A DNA stretch of 64,000 nt from Tubiluchus corallicola. Taxonomy: Eukaryota > Priapulida > Priapulimorpha > Priapulimorphida > Tubiluchidae. This document shows positions 48,610 through 61,640 of this stretch, piece by piece. A model generated the notes under the pieces. The model did not search any database and was not told the DNA's origin. It saw nothing but the letters and a program-made list of their open reading frames with translations. Numbering within the stretch: the first letter of the stretch is position 1; the number at the start of each line of letters is the position of its first letter. The DNA is taken from NCBI GenBank assembly GCA_030141605.1, contig JAQGDQ010002366.1, positions 240,660-304,659 on the forward strand, in the 5' to 3' direction. Made by a program: the position numbers and the translations under genes.

Positions 48610-51600
48610 ATTAAGAATTAGCATCTTTATTAATACCATATATAAAGTTTATTAACACCATGCATCAAAGTTCTTTATCACACTATGCGAACAGATAAGC
48701 TTATTTTGATGTCATAATTTTTCTCTTTGTATTGTGATGGTGCACGAAAAACAATCATTTATACGCATCAAGGAAAATCGCTCATATTTTAAACGGTAGC
48801 TGTTTAATTTCGAAACTTATGTGATCGGTAAACGCAAGAGAACTAGGCAGTCTTTGCCAAGCCTTCAAAAACTAGTACTCAGGATGAGATCTGTCACGCT
48901 CAATGATCTAACCAAATCATAACACCGCCCAGTAGACGAATAATTATCTATATAATTTAGCGGTCACGACTCTAGCTACCTGCAGTCGGTGGCCTCAGAT
49001 CAAACAATTTTGCTTTATCGCAGCTCGGTCTGTCTACTTTGAACACACAAGCAATTTACTTTCACACTGAGGGTTAGTGAAATTTGGTTACATGCATGAC
49101 TTAACCAAGAACTGGAGTCAAGTCAGTAAGGAAATGAGTTTCCACATAACAGTACTCGATGCAAATAGAATTAGAATTTATTTATTTCACACAGGTACGA
49201 ATAGGTATAATTGTAAAGTTTTTTCATAACCTTTGGTATACAGAAAAGTCGGATTAACATACCTTAGGACTGAGTAGGTGTTATAATAAAATGTTAAGAC
49301 ATTTACAATTTTATATCCAACTTTTAACAGTGACCGTTTTCAAATGCAAAGTTAACGATGCAAACGTTGAACTAAGGTTTATTAAATCAATTTCTAGTTT
49401 TTACACATTCCTGTGCTATAACAAAAATAATTTTATCAACAATTGTGAATTTTACACAATTACACGGATTATTTTTATTTTAACAGTAACATTACTCAAT
49501 AAGAATAAGAAAAAAAATGCAGGAAACAACAACAAGAAAGTTATGCAAAGGATCATTTGCTTGCGCTGCAAATGAACATTCTTCATATTTTAAATATATT
49601 AATTTCAGTGATACAGAGCGTTATGCATAAGATTCGAGGCTACAGCTTCGAGGACGGCACATTAAACGAATGGTCTCGATCTAGCGTCGTCACGCTGATG
49701 GTTATTTTACGAATCGGGGCCACCAGAATGAACGCGGGGTGAAAAACATCCAGCAATGGCCTTTTTTTTCGCAAAACTCATACTCCTTATTTCTAAAGAA
49801 CGGGAATGTGTGCGCAGAACTGGGTGCTTATATTAAGCCCAATGGTTGAATACCTCGTTGAATGGTGGATGCAATATTGACCGCGCGTTCAGACATGAAT
49901 CTCACAAATTCCTGCGCAAGTTCTCTCTGGAAGTAAAGTCGCTAACGTGAGCAACTCTCGCTGAATTTGCAATAACTTGCGAGCAGAACTTGCAAAGCGG
50001 CACACTTGCGAGTTTACTCTCAAAGAGAATTTGCGCAAGAACTCTCTAGTCTGAATGCGCAATTTCACGGGAGTGCCACGGTTTCCCGCAATGACCGTTT
50101 TCCCAAGCCAAAGCGCACATAATGAACTTGCCCTATTATAGTGCGTATAATTGTGATGAATACTAACAATTTTAATGCTGTGATTATTTCAAAAACTGTG
50201 ATTATTTACTACTAACCTTGTTATTTTTATTTTTTGAGTTCATGCATGATAGACTAGATGTAATCTGCTATTATTGCTTTAACATGCTAATTTAGTGCTT
50301 CAATATTCTGTAATTATCCATCGTTATTACAGTTTAAATTTTTTTAATTAGTAATTACTGGTAAAACTAAATATACTAACTGCAACTAATTCAACCCACT
50401 TCCTTTCAAAAACTAATGGATTTTGTCTCATAAAAGTTTGTGCCTATTAAAAAGCCTGCTGTTAAAAAAGGAGCAGATGAGTTAGTGACCATGGGTCTTT
50501 CGCTGTTCCTACTCAAATATTATTGAAATTCGCTACTACTATATATTGTTACGTGAAATAAATGTAGAAGAAAGAAAATTGAAAAATTTATTTTGTTAAC
50601 GAAAGAAATAAATGCATCCAAACTTGATTAACACACTTCTGCAGATTCCGTGTCACATCTTCATTTTTTTATTTCAGTCAAGAGGAGGAGTTTTTTATAT
50701 CAGGTAGCACAAAAACAACTCAGCAAAGTTTTGATTGTGATATTATAAGGAAACAACAAAATCACTGGAAACTTACCAAACTGACTTGCATATGCTACTG
50801 TATAAACACCAAAACGTTTAGGTCATTCCTTTAGATTTTTTCCAACATACAGCAATTTTAAATCAAGTCAAAAAACATGCCAGAATAAATTTAGCATGTT
50901 CCACATTATTAGAATTTACAACAAGTGCTCTAAGAGTCCATCATTTTCAATGCAAACTAGATGAAGACGTTTCTTCTAACAGCTGACATGGTTTTTTCAA
51001 TTCGTTAAAGGGTATTTGGTTGCATTACTGAACAGTTTTTGCCTTTAGCTCCACTGCATCCAGTGGTTTTCTGCGGACATCATACACTTCTCTTTAAGGG
51101 AATTCCACAGGAATAAGTCCCATTTTTTTGACAACAGATGAAACATAGCAGTTTTTCAACTGATGATTAGCAGACTTTGTTCTGGCATTTAAATTTTTAA
51201 CATGCAAAACCTTTTCTGTTATAACTGAAAGCTAATATGCTGTAATATGAAGCTGTGAAATTTCAACTGTGTGGGGCACTTGCATTCTTAAAACAAGGGC
51301 CAAGTGATTTACAAATATATATGACAACACCCAGAAGGGTTAATAAGTTTCATTAGCCAAGACCTTTTAAGCCATGCCACATAAAGTGATGGCATGCAAC
51401 AGATTTAAAAAATATGTATGAACTGATATTTTGTGCAGCAGTATGTAACAGAGAGTTATCATAGAAAACAGAGGAACAGATATCTAATCCATATGATTTA
51501 ACTCAACTGATTCACAACCAACTCCTTTTATTTGGTTGAAGTAAGTAATTTGCACATAAACTATATAATCATAACTTTCAATTACCAAGATACATTACTA

Positions 51601-52180
51601 CATTCTTTGCATGAACCCATTCGATTTGGTGCCAGTACTGCGTAAACTTATATCTTAATGCACAAGCCCAAAAATTTCTATTACTTGCCAACATTATATA
51701 ATAAATGCAACTTAAAACTGATACTAACAGCTTAATAATCATAAAATGATTTAGAGAGCAGCAGCACAGAATTGAGAACTTCAAGAATTCCTTGCATGTA
51801 ATCCTACTGTTAGATATATCACAAAATCATTCTGGCTATAATAAAACAATAACCTTTGGTTATTATAACACATAATATGAAGTAATTCATTCATCATGTG
51901 ACTTAATTAGAGTTATATTAAAACAGATAAAGTGCTTTCATAACATATAAGCATGATGACCATGGCTAACAGTGGCAGCATAATTATGGTATCATCCTCC
52001 AACATCGATTATGATTGTGCCTACTTGAAAAAATTTGTTGCATTACAGCAATAACACAATACAGTTAATCTAGCATTATAATTGTGGTTAAAAGTGCAAA
52101 ACACCAGACTGTCAATAGTAAATTATATGAAATAAAATAGAAAATGCTTGTTGTTTAATCACAGTGCATCACAGTAACTG
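48610..52180. other. Intergenic region between the PTB gene and MVP
   Basis: Includes the probable promoter side of the minus-strand PTB gene, with a locally CpG-richer patch at 49620-49740, a foldback element (49880-50065), and AT-rich sequence that must contain the MVP 3' UTR. A minus-strand AATAAA lies at 51532-51527. I see no further gene. Confidence 0.45.
49880..50065. mobile_element. Short foldback element (MITE-like inverted repeat)
   Basis: The left arm (49880-49951, gcgcgttcagac ... tgcgcaagttctctctggaa) pairs imperfectly with the right arm (about 49995-50065, whose reverse complement reads gcgcattcagac ... tgcgcaaattctctttgaga). The arms are about 70 bp with a short spacer and CpG-rich against an AT-rich background. 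The size and foldback suggest a MITE. I could not define a target duplication. Confidence 0.55.
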
Positions 52181-52188
52181 TAGAATTC

Positions 52189-55100
52189 TTACTCGCTGTC
52201 GGAATCTTCCTCTTTCTTTGCACGTTTGGAAGGACGCTCAGATGTAGGTAATGCTCCTAGGAGGCCATGGGCCGTATTAAACAGATTAATAGGTGATGTG
52301 CCATCTGTGATGAGAGTAGACTTCAACCCCAAACCTTGTAGCAAACGAACCTGGAAGACAGCAGTGCAGTTATAATAATCTGTGTCCTAAGCCATAGCTA
52401 CAAAAAAGCTTTCAGCATCAGAAGCTCAAGCATTTTTAGTCTTTAAGTTTTTAAGCAAGAGGATTTTGCTTTTATTACATGAAATATAATTATAACATTA
52501 ACTTATATGAAAAAATTATTTGATCAACAATTTGGATCAGAAATCAACAATTTCAAAATGGAGAGCTACAATACAACTGGACTTGAGTTTGTAATAAGTT
52601 TTTATATATATCACAACTTCTTTTCTGATAAGTTATCACCAAACTATCTTTCAGATCATACTTATTAGCGTGATAAACTCATAATTTAAAGTTTGAAAAA
52701 AATGAATAATTCAAATGAAGTAATATTAAATAAAGCAAAAAGGCAATCATTTAGTACTCATACTACGTAAAAGATTGGAAATGTTCAGCAGCTTCAACAC
52801 GTAGGTAACAACGAAAACATACCTGCATTTCTGGACCAGCAACGGCCATTGCACGAATCGTGTCTGCACCAATAGCTGAAACCATATCCTTAAACTTCTG
52901 AACATCAATTTCGGATAGCTCTCGGGCTTTGTCCACTTCAAGTTGATTCTGTTCACGTAGATACTTGATCTCCGCCTCACGAGCTTGCTGAAGGCGAGTC
53001 AACTCAGACTCCTGAAAAAATAACAATATCATATTATGTGATTGCAAACATGAGTAAAGGGTCTGGATGTAAAGGCTTACATCTCACCAAATCCGCCACA
53101 GAACAGCAATTTGCATTTGAGATGTGAGGGTTCCATGCACTGAAATTCCATATAATTAAATACATGAAAGAGCTAGCTTCTAGGAACCAACGTGCTGTTT
53201 ATTGACAGCACATGATGGTTTTGGCAAACAATGCCATTATCAATGCTAAAAATTAAACCATTTACAACACTGCATTTACTAAGGCACAAAAAATCATTAC
53301 AAAATCAAAAGAGTGGAATTTAAATAAAAATGTTCATGATATCAAAATAGCAGAGGCTTTGTATATTATGAAGTGCCACCCAATTTTTAACACCCCACTA
53401 TCATCATTAGCACCACGCTGCGCTCTTTCTATATCTGTATTTTAAGCCAAAGTGGTTCTAGGTTCCATCGAGTCCCATAGAGGTCACTGTGACTTACTGA
53501 ATGTATTTCTTTGAGAGAGTTGTAAGTATTGTGTACCTCCCATAGATGTGAAAAATGTAATTGTGTACACTCTGTGTTTTTATTCTTCTAACTTTTATGA
53601 CAGTTGTTTCTTCTCTCTATGTAAATTTTGCTTGCGCTAGACTAACTGTTTGCTGTGGTTATGACATTTTCCCAGAATCTCATGTAGAAGGTAATTTTTT
53701 TGCTTTTACAGCATTTCTCTCTGAAAGGTATATCTACTAATATACTGGTAACTTCAATTTCACCTTTTGATTTTGTAATGATTTTTGTGTTTTGGAAATT
53801 TCAGTATCATAAATGTACTATTATTTCCTTTGGCTTAATTTTCAGCGTTGATAACGGAATTTTTTGCTGAAATAATTGTCTGCAGTCAACAAACATCATG
53901 TTGATTCCTAAAAAACTGACTCTTTCATTTATTAAATGATATTCAGCACCGCCAGTATTTTTGATACTACAAATTTCATAACATTTTTAAATCAAAATTA
54001 TAATTAAATAGCTGGCATAGCACGGCAGATGAAATCACTTGGTGAATGTTTACTAGTGATCACCAGCCACCCAACCATTTTGTAACTAGGTCACTGGCAT
54101 TTCCTAACTTCAGTCACTGTGCGCAAATCATGTCTATTTTAAAAATTCAGAGTAAGATGAAAAATAGAAAATAGGAGTTTTTACTTTTATGAAAAAGACA
54201 ACAACTTACAGCATCAATAGCTGTGGCCTCAGCTTTTAGTTTAGCTTGTTGTACAGCAGCCTCTCCCTCAATCTTTGCTGCCTCAGCACGACTCTGGGCT
54301 TCAGCTTTTGCCTGTCCAGTGCTCTCTACTGCTGCACTGAGAGACTGTAGTTCCAACAGTGACTTCCGAGCTTTCTCAGCATCTGCTTCATCCACTATCT
54401 TCTGCCTCTCCAACCTTCCTTTTGCTTCCTGTTCCAGTCTCTCTGCTTCATGCCTAAAAACACATTTGTCAATAAAGTTTGTTTTGTTCAATTAAAAATT
54501 CAAATTTAATACAGTTCTTCCAAATGTGCCATGCTTACATACTAGATGACTAATCAAATTTATCAAATATGTATGCTGTTTCTTTACATTTATTGTGCTT
54601 AGTAAAGGCAACATAGAAAGGGCTTTTCAAGGAAGTTGTTTGTTTTCTTACGTTTGCATAATTTGCTTCTTTAAACCCATATCTGCACTTGGCTCATTGT
54701 CTTAATGTTAATATGGATAACTATGACTGCAACCAACTGGCATCTTAACAAGTCCACTTTGAAGACAGCATTAATATGAATTAAAGACAATGTTGCAGTT
54801 CTTTTAGTCAAGAAGAACAACAACAACAACAATAAAACTTGGTGTTCACAAACTGCTCAAAAAGCAGGCATTGAACTTTTCCACTTGTCTATAATCTTAC
54901 TATATACAGTTCAAGCTGCAAGTGGCGCCGTGTAAAACTTAAACCCCAAGCTATGCAACAAATTCAGTAACTGATCTGTTATTAAGAAATTTTAGCCACT
55001 TCTGTGAATACGTATTATAAAAAAAAAGAAACCACAAATAGCAAACCTTGGTAAAAGTAAATTACAGCATTTCATGAATGAACTTGATAATTATTCGAAA

Positions 55101-55411
55101 AAAATCCACATAACCAAAACTAGCTCATAACACGAAACAATCTAAGCATCAACTGTTGTCACAACCTGCAATTGCTATAGAAAAAAATCAATTATGAACC
55201 TTGCAGCTGCCTCCTGAGAGTTGGTTGTAATTTCAATAGCAAGTTGTACAGATTTTTGTAGGGAATCACGAGTTCTCTGATCTACAGGTTCCACGGATTG
55301 AATGTCGATGCTTGTAATGACAAGACCATTCTGCTCAAACTTGAACAAGTTCCTTACTTTCATGTGCTCATCCAATCCAAAAACTGAGCTGCGAATTATC
55401 TTAGCAGAGTT
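52189..55411 (-). CDS. MVP: Major vault protein (MVP), C-terminal four exons
   Basis: MVP forms the shell of the cytoplasmic vault ribonucleoprotein particle. Exons 55411-55200, 54453-54210, 53011-52823 and 52350-52189 are in phase and encode the last 268 residues. The first covers the end of the shoulder domain ([20 protein letters not shown], then [15 protein letters not shown]), a near-invariant stretch. The second and third are the long cap helix, rich in Ala/Glu/Lys heptads ([46 protein letters not shown]). The fourth is the cap ring ([20 protein letters not shown], then [10 protein letters not shown]), followed by a short basic then acidic tail ([15 protein letters not shown]). About 600 N-terminal residues (vault repeats and the start of the shoulder) must lie right of the window, beyond the transposon cluster. 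The tail resembles a nuclear-import plus CK2 motif, but this is only a resemblance. Confidence 0.96.
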
Positions 55412-55672
55412 CTGGAAATGGCAAAATAATAAAAGATAATTTATGATGAACAAATTTGGTTCAACAATCAAATACAAAAATCAGGCACAGCTCAATTTTG
55501 ATTGAGCAAGTACTGCTTAATTGTGATTGTGCTCAAATTATTAAGAATTTTCCTTGAACTTCCTGAATTTAACATTAAATTTCACACTACAAGAAAATAA
55601 AACTAAATGAGCCCCAAATTTAATTTAAAAATTTTGTGTCAATTTCTTGACTACTTGCCTGCTTATTCATTA

Positions 55673-55790
55673 CCTATTTGGCTTCTGTTAAATACATAAT
55701 TAGTGCACAATGTTCTATACTGCAGGCTCTGCCTATTTGGCTTCTGTTAAATACATAATTAGTGCACAATGTTCTATACTGCAGGCTCTG
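55673..55790. repeat. Perfect 59-bp tandem duplication
   Basis: The 59 bases starting cctatttggcttctgtt at 55673 are repeated without change from 55732, and a third copy begins (cctat) at 55791. The complete identity points to a recent event, or an assembly artefact, in the MVP intron upstream of the exon at 55411. Confidence 0.9.
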
Positions 55791-55829
55791 CCTATAATAT
55801 AAACTGGTTGTATGTTTGTAAAAATTGGA

Positions 55830-57480
55830 ACATCGCAGTCTTTGTTCATTGCGGTTTCCCTTAGGAATATCCAGTAATTCAGCTTCTGAGTCATCAGTTA
55901 TGCAATCTGACAGGGCCGTTTTGCAAGTGATGAGAAAGTATTTTTGTCAACTGCTATGTGTTACTTAAATTATCCTAGCATCAAATCAAGGGTACCAGTA
56001 CACACAGATCACAGTGTAGCTCTATTTCTTTGAGACTGACAAAATTAACCTACTTGGTATACCAATTGGTGAGGTTACCCCCTATTAGAGTTGCGAGTTT
56101 TGGTAACTCAACAGTTCAAGATGTATCTCGTTTCGACACAAAAGTTAACTTGATGACATGTGAAGGGTGTGTCATACCTAACTTAGCTCCGTCCAAATAA
56201 AGTGGTACTTAACCTAGTCCTATTGCTTCTTGCCTCAGTAATAAATATACAGATGCACTGGCACATAACTACTGTGTCCGTGAAAATATTGAGATTTCTA
56301 CAGACTTACTTGTTGGCTCTGATTATTTATTCCAAAGTTTGAGTAGCGAGAAAGCTGACATTTTATCAGGTCTTTACATTTTTGCATTTAGGCTTGGTTG
56401 GATATTGACTGAACGTGTGCCAAAATTCGAAGTCACATCTTTGGTACCACAGCGCAGAATGGGTCTGCCATGTTTACAGTCTGGTTTTGTTAATGATAAG
56501 CTGGTTTCAGTGGAGATCTGCCATGTCCAGCACTGTAAGGAACTGTACTGGAACGAAGGTGGTATTTTGCTTTGCATTGGAAGTCTGGGTAATATTGTTT
56601 CATTTAATTCCAGGAGTTCTACTTTTCTCCCTCACAATTCATATTTAACTGAGCTAATCATTAATCATGGATATAGTATTAATTTTCGTGTTGGTTTGTT
56701 TTTAATATTGGTTTTGTGCTAAGTTTTGTCTAAGTGTCGAGTTTGTCAGAAAATCAAAGGCAGTCCATCTTCATTGCTTTATTTGTCGGACTTATCTGGG
56801 TTAAAAGTTCAGGCTTCTAGACATTTTCAGTTTATGGGCTTTGATATATTTCAGGCATTTAGTAATTGAATACACAAAGTTTACTTTGGTAAAAGTGCTG
56901 GTTTGTTTGTATGCATTTTTTATTATAACTGCAATACAATTAGATTTTGTTGTTAAAGTCTGTGCTTTATTACCACTGTGTTTTGCTAATCTGCAGGTTC
57001 TTAAGCTCATTACAAGCCTTGATTTCTCTGATGCAGTTTTTACCTTTGGCAAGCAGACTTCAGACCAACTTCTCGCTTTATGGAAAGGAAGCTGCTGTTG
57101 TCTAAATCATCCTTGGGAAGTAGAGAGAAAAAATTCTTGATTAGCCTTCGTGAATATATTCCTTCACTTGAAGATGCGTTTCTTGAATATAATCTTCTAC
57201 GTTCTAACTGGTGTTTCGGCAGAATTGTTACTTTTCTGCCTAGTGCTGATGAATTGGTTCGTTCTGCAGTTGTCAAGTATGCAAATGGGACAGGTTAAAT
57301 TGTCTCTACCTTTCAAAAAGTCTCTGTTTGATCACCGAATGTTGATGTTGTCAATATCAAGACTAGACGCTACTTGATCATTTTAACATCTATTTCAGCT
57401 ACAGTAGCGATGGTGGCAATGGAACTGGCCACTTCGTTCTGGTAAAGCTGCGAGTAAATGTTAGTGTTTTTAATGTGACG
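55830..57480 (+). mobile_element. BEL/Pao LTR-retrotransposon remnant (protease and integrase C-terminus only)
   Basis: The + strand carries two separated scraps of a BEL/Pao polyprotein. About 55960-56420 resembles the aspartic protease segment: after eroded frames comes TDLLVGSDYLFQ, the family's 'D.LIGSDY.W', and then FRLGWILTE, equivalent to 'T.FGWILSG'. About 57080-57300 resembles the end of the integrase: FLISLREYIPSL, SNWCFGRIVTFLPS and VRSAVVKYANG, like 'YL.SLRE ... W..GRV....PG.DG.VR...VK'. Reverse transcriptase, RNase H and the integrase core are absent between them, and no LTRs were found. Frameshifts and stops show that it is inactive. It lies antisense to MVP. Confidence 0.7.
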
Positions 57481-57711
57481 TTGCAGAGAACTTGGTCTAT
57501 GTGAAGGCTTTTGTTGAAATGTGGCAATTATACTCTTGTAGCCAATGAGACTCTGTTACTACTGCGCTTATGGTCTATGCATGGTTGTGAACTTTTTGTA
57601 CATATGGTATATGGAAAATCCAAAAAAAAAAAAAATTTAAAAAGCTCAAAGTGTTGGAAGACAAGAAGTTAATTTTTAAATTGGTCTTGATGGTTTCAAC
57701 TTGATGCTGGA

Positions 57712-60700
57712 TTCAATTCAATTCAATAGATTTATTTTGCAATAAACATATACATATGCATTACAAGTGCATCGATAATCAGTTTTTGTTAATACAAAAT
57801 TATGATACAATTCATGAATTCTGCGCTAGAGACCTAAGAAGCTAGCTTATGCTAGGCCACTAGAATTAGTTACAAGAAAAATTACAATATATTACTAATG
57901 GTTAGTGTGAGTTACAGTGGGGGTTAGTAGTATTAAATTTTCATAATTACGATGTAAACTGATGGTCAGTACAGAGAAATGATAAATGCTTTAACAGATT
58001 CGCTAAGCATTTGTGGAGGAGGCAACACTTGTTTAGACTATATGTAGGTGCGCATTGCAGATATATATACGGGTGGGAACTAATAACTATATTATTATCC
58101 TAGAGGGAAAGTATTTGAAAATGAAAAACAACAACAAATCATGATTGAGTGATAAGTTATATATTTCAAGTAAGGGTAATTTATATACTTTTTTGAATAT
58201 GGACAGCGAGTTGGGATTTTTTATAGCTGGAGCAATTGAATTCCATATAGAAGGGCCATTGTATTTAATAGAAAATTTCCTAATATTTGTGTTGCATTGT
58301 ATGTAGTGATAGTTAAGTCTATATCGTGTATTGTAATTATGTATTTCAGCATTCAAAAACAAAAAATCTGTAAATAAGGGTGGCAATAATTTATGAGAGA
58401 ATTTGTACATGAAAATGGCGGTTTGGAACTTATTAATGTCATAAATGTTTTAGAAAGTTTAGACTTTTAAATATTGGTGGTGTGTGGTCCGGATAACCGG
58501 CAAATGTTAAAGCTCGCACTATTTTCTTCTGAATCTTTCGATCTACTGGTGTATGTGCTTCACCAAGCAATGTTTGAATTATTAAGGTATGGTAAAAAAG
58601 AGAATTATATAATAATACAAGTACTGATTTAGGCAATATGTGTCTAACTCTGTATATAATACCTATGGTTTTAGAGATTTTGCTTTCGATAAATCTAAGA
58701 TGGTCTTAGTACGTTTTACTTTAATTATTGGGACTTCATCAATTTTTACTGTAAGATTACTAGGGATTCTTTTATTTTTATTTGCAAATACAATAAATTT
58801 AGTTTTTTTTAGTATTCAGTGACAATTTTTTAGCTTTAAACCAGGTGGAGAGGTGTACAAGTTCTTGGTTTATAGTATTAATCATTGATTCATAGTTTGA
58901 GTGACTATAGAATATGTTAGTATCATCGGCAAATAAAATGAAGTCTAGCAGAGTGGAGATCATTAATATAGAGAAGAAAAAGCAATGGACCTAAGATTGA
59001 TCCTTGTGGGATCTATAATTGATTTGCTTCAAAGAAGAAAATGTGTTATCTATTAGTACAGATTATTTTCTGTTGTGTAAATAACTTGTAAACAACTGTA
59101 AAGGTAGACCTCTGACACCATAGTTGTTTAATTTATCTAAGCGTATTTTATAGTCAATAGTATCAAAGGTGTTAGATAGATCAATGAAAATACCAATTGT
59201 AAATTCATTGTTGTCAAATGCATTTGATATTAAATCAAGAAGTTCAAGTAGAGCCATGTAAGTGGAGTGGTTTTGTCTAAAGCCCAGTTGTTTGCTATAT
59301 AATATGTTGTTTTTTTATGAAATTTAATAGTCTATTATACATTAGTCTTTCAAGAATTTTGGAAAAACAGGGAAGAATTAAAATGGGTCTATAATTTTGA
59401 AACTAGGACTTATCACCAGTTTTAAAAATTGGATTAACCTTAACTATTTTCAGAGAGTCTGGGACTATACCTGTTGAAAATGACTTGTTAAACATATTAA
59501 GTAGAGGTTCAGCAATACAGTGGATGGATTTTTTAAGGATAATGTGTGATGATGTAAACCCCTACCGGGCGCATCCCCCGGGTGGCGGATGGGGGACCCC
59601 TGGCTCACGAGCCAGGGTGCTCCGAATATTCAAATAAGGAGCTGTGGACCAAATCCTTCAGGATAGACCTAGCAAGTCACTGAAGTACTTTTTGCTCAAG
59701 TAACTCATGGCGAACACAACTGAAACAACGGACTGGTGGATGTGGAGGAGGAGAAGACGTATGAAGACAGAGACACCTGGAGAGACGTTATCAAGTGTTC
59801 GCCGGCTGACAGATGAAAATCTACCAGGAGGATGGTGAGAAGATGATGAGAAATGTGTGCTATATCATCATACCATATACTGCTTTTATTTTTTAAATTA
59901 TTTGCCACATTTAGCAGCTCCGTTTTGTTAATTGAAAGCAACTGCATTGATTTCCTACATGCATTTGGTGGTGGGAAATTTGTCTGCTGGAGTTGATCCT
60001 ACATTTACAAAATAGTTATTAAAGCCATCAGGTATTTCTTTTGATGTCATTGGGTTATGCTGTGATTTTTTTGAAATGTGACTGTGCTATTTGAGAAGTA
60101 TCTCTTTTATTAATAGCTAAGTTTATAATTTTCCATGTTTTTTTCATGTTATTCATATTACTTTTAATTGTATTGGCATAATAATCTTTTTCAGCTTTTC
60201 TTAGTATTGACGTTAAATTATTTCTATATGTTTCACAATGTTCAGATCAGTAGGGTTTTTTAATTTTAGCTTATCTAATTTATTTTTGTGTTTAATTGAG
60301 TGGATCAACTCGCTTGTTAGCCAAGGTTTATTTAACGTCCGTGGCCTTATTATTTTTGTGACCAGTGGAAAGCTATCATTGTAAATATTGCAGTAATTTT
60401 TAAAGAAGGATTGAAATGCTGAGTCCGGGTTCTGTATGCAAAAGATTTGGGACCAGATTTGCGATTTTGAAACTATTGGTTTTAAAGTGTCACTTTCAAG
60501 CTAGTTATTGAATAAATTGGAAAATGGTCAGATATGTCACTGTAGAGAATGCCCGAGTTTAGATTGTCATTTGACACACAGTTTGTAAATATATTATTGA
60601 TTAAAGTTGCTGAGTAAGTAGTAATTCTTGTTGGTTTGGTGATTAAGAGATACAATGAATGACTAAGTAGGCAACTGAGAAAAGATTCAGTTCGTTGTGG

Positions 60701-61640
60701 GAGTCAGAGTTAAGCGAATTTAAGTTGAAGTCGCCGCAGATAAAGATGTGTTTGTTTTCATCAATTATTTTAGAGAGAAGATTATCTAAACCATCAAAGA
60801 ATACTCGGATACTGGCACCAGGAGGTCTGTATAACACTCCAACTAAGATATTTTTTGTATGTTCTTGGGCAATTTCAACAAACAGTGATTCACAGGTTTG
60901 TTCATCAAAACAGTCTTGGTTATTACGAAGTTTACTGTTTAAATCATCTTTTATATACAGGGAAACCCCTACAGCTGTTCTCTGTTTGCATGTTTTTGAG
61001 TAGTGATTATAATGTTTCATTGAGAACGAATCTTTATTCTGATCATTAAGACAGATTTCTGTAAAAGATAGAATCGAAAATTGACCATTCAGCGTGGAGA
61101 GTAAATCTGATATATGACAAAAATTTTTGGACATGCTTCAACAATTATGATTAAATATCGAAATATGAGTATAGCTGGTATTCGTGTTTGTGTTAGATTT
61201 TATTATAGAAGTATTTAGATTGATATCTGTGGTATAGTCACAATGTATTCTACTAATTCTGTTATAGAAGTTTTGGTCTGGATCAAAATCTGCATACTGA
61301 AGGCAGTAATTTTTCATTATAATTAAATGGACTTAGATGTAATTCAGTAAGTTGTAAAGTACCTGAATCAAGTAAATCGATCATGTCAATAGCGTTTTTG
61401 AATTGTATTTCATTTTCTATATTATTGAATGGCAATACATCTGCAAGGCATTTTGTACAGTACCACGAGTCTACATTAATAGAGTCGTATTGTTCTGCCG
61501 TTAGATTAGTACATATCAAGTGTTGCCAAATTTCACAAATGCTACATAACAGACCTTTGTGGTCATTCCGCATCTTATTAAAACATATTGAACAATTATC
61601 ATTTTGATTATTAGTAATCAGAGAATTAGTGAAAAGTATT
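57712..61640 (-). mobile_element. CR1-like LINE, nearly full length but mutated
   Basis: Read on the minus strand, 5' to 3': a PHD-type Cys/His finger (61605-61440; CSIC spaced to WQHLIC and WYCTKC); an apurinic endonuclease (61134-60690; SFTEICLND, GVLYRPPG and FICGDFNLN); reverse transcriptase, with FIDLSNTFDTIDYK at about 59195-59150, the catalytic FADD at about 58925-58940 and GSILGP; then the usual C-terminal end, NTRYRLNY, KFSIKYNGPSIWNSI and SIFKKVYK (about 58330-58170). A short (ATTGA)n 3' tail lies at about 57712-57730. Many frameshifts and stops break the ORF, so it is inactive. A 303-bp element has inserted at 59549-59851. It is probably in an MVP intron, same strand. Confidence 0.85.
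59549..59851 (+). mobile_element. 303-bp inserted element with a GC-rich structured head, flanked by an 8-bp duplication
   Basis: The octamer aatgtgtg flanks both sides (59541-59548 and 59852-59859). Removing the insert and one octamer restores a continuous LINE reading on the minus strand (WYDDIA then HIILKKSIH), so the borders are well supported. The head (59558-59640, +) is very GC-rich and full of hairpins: catCCCCCgggtggcggatGGGGGac; cccTGGCTcacgAGCCAggg; GCTCC ... GGAGC. A 43-codon frame (59709-59840) starts MANTTETTDWWMWRRRRR. The tail is GATGATGAG-like. It looks like a short non-autonomous retroelement made of the 5' end of some LINE plus a simple-repeat tail. The parent family is unknown to me. 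Confidence 0.7.

Noticed and set aside
54223-54495. Ser/Ala-rich + frame of 90 codons
   Set aside because: It is the antisense of the MVP cap-helix exon.
56339-56722. 127-codon + frame as a host gene
   Set aside because: Its start matches the protease region of a BEL/Pao element and the remainder is unrelated sequence with no splice structure.
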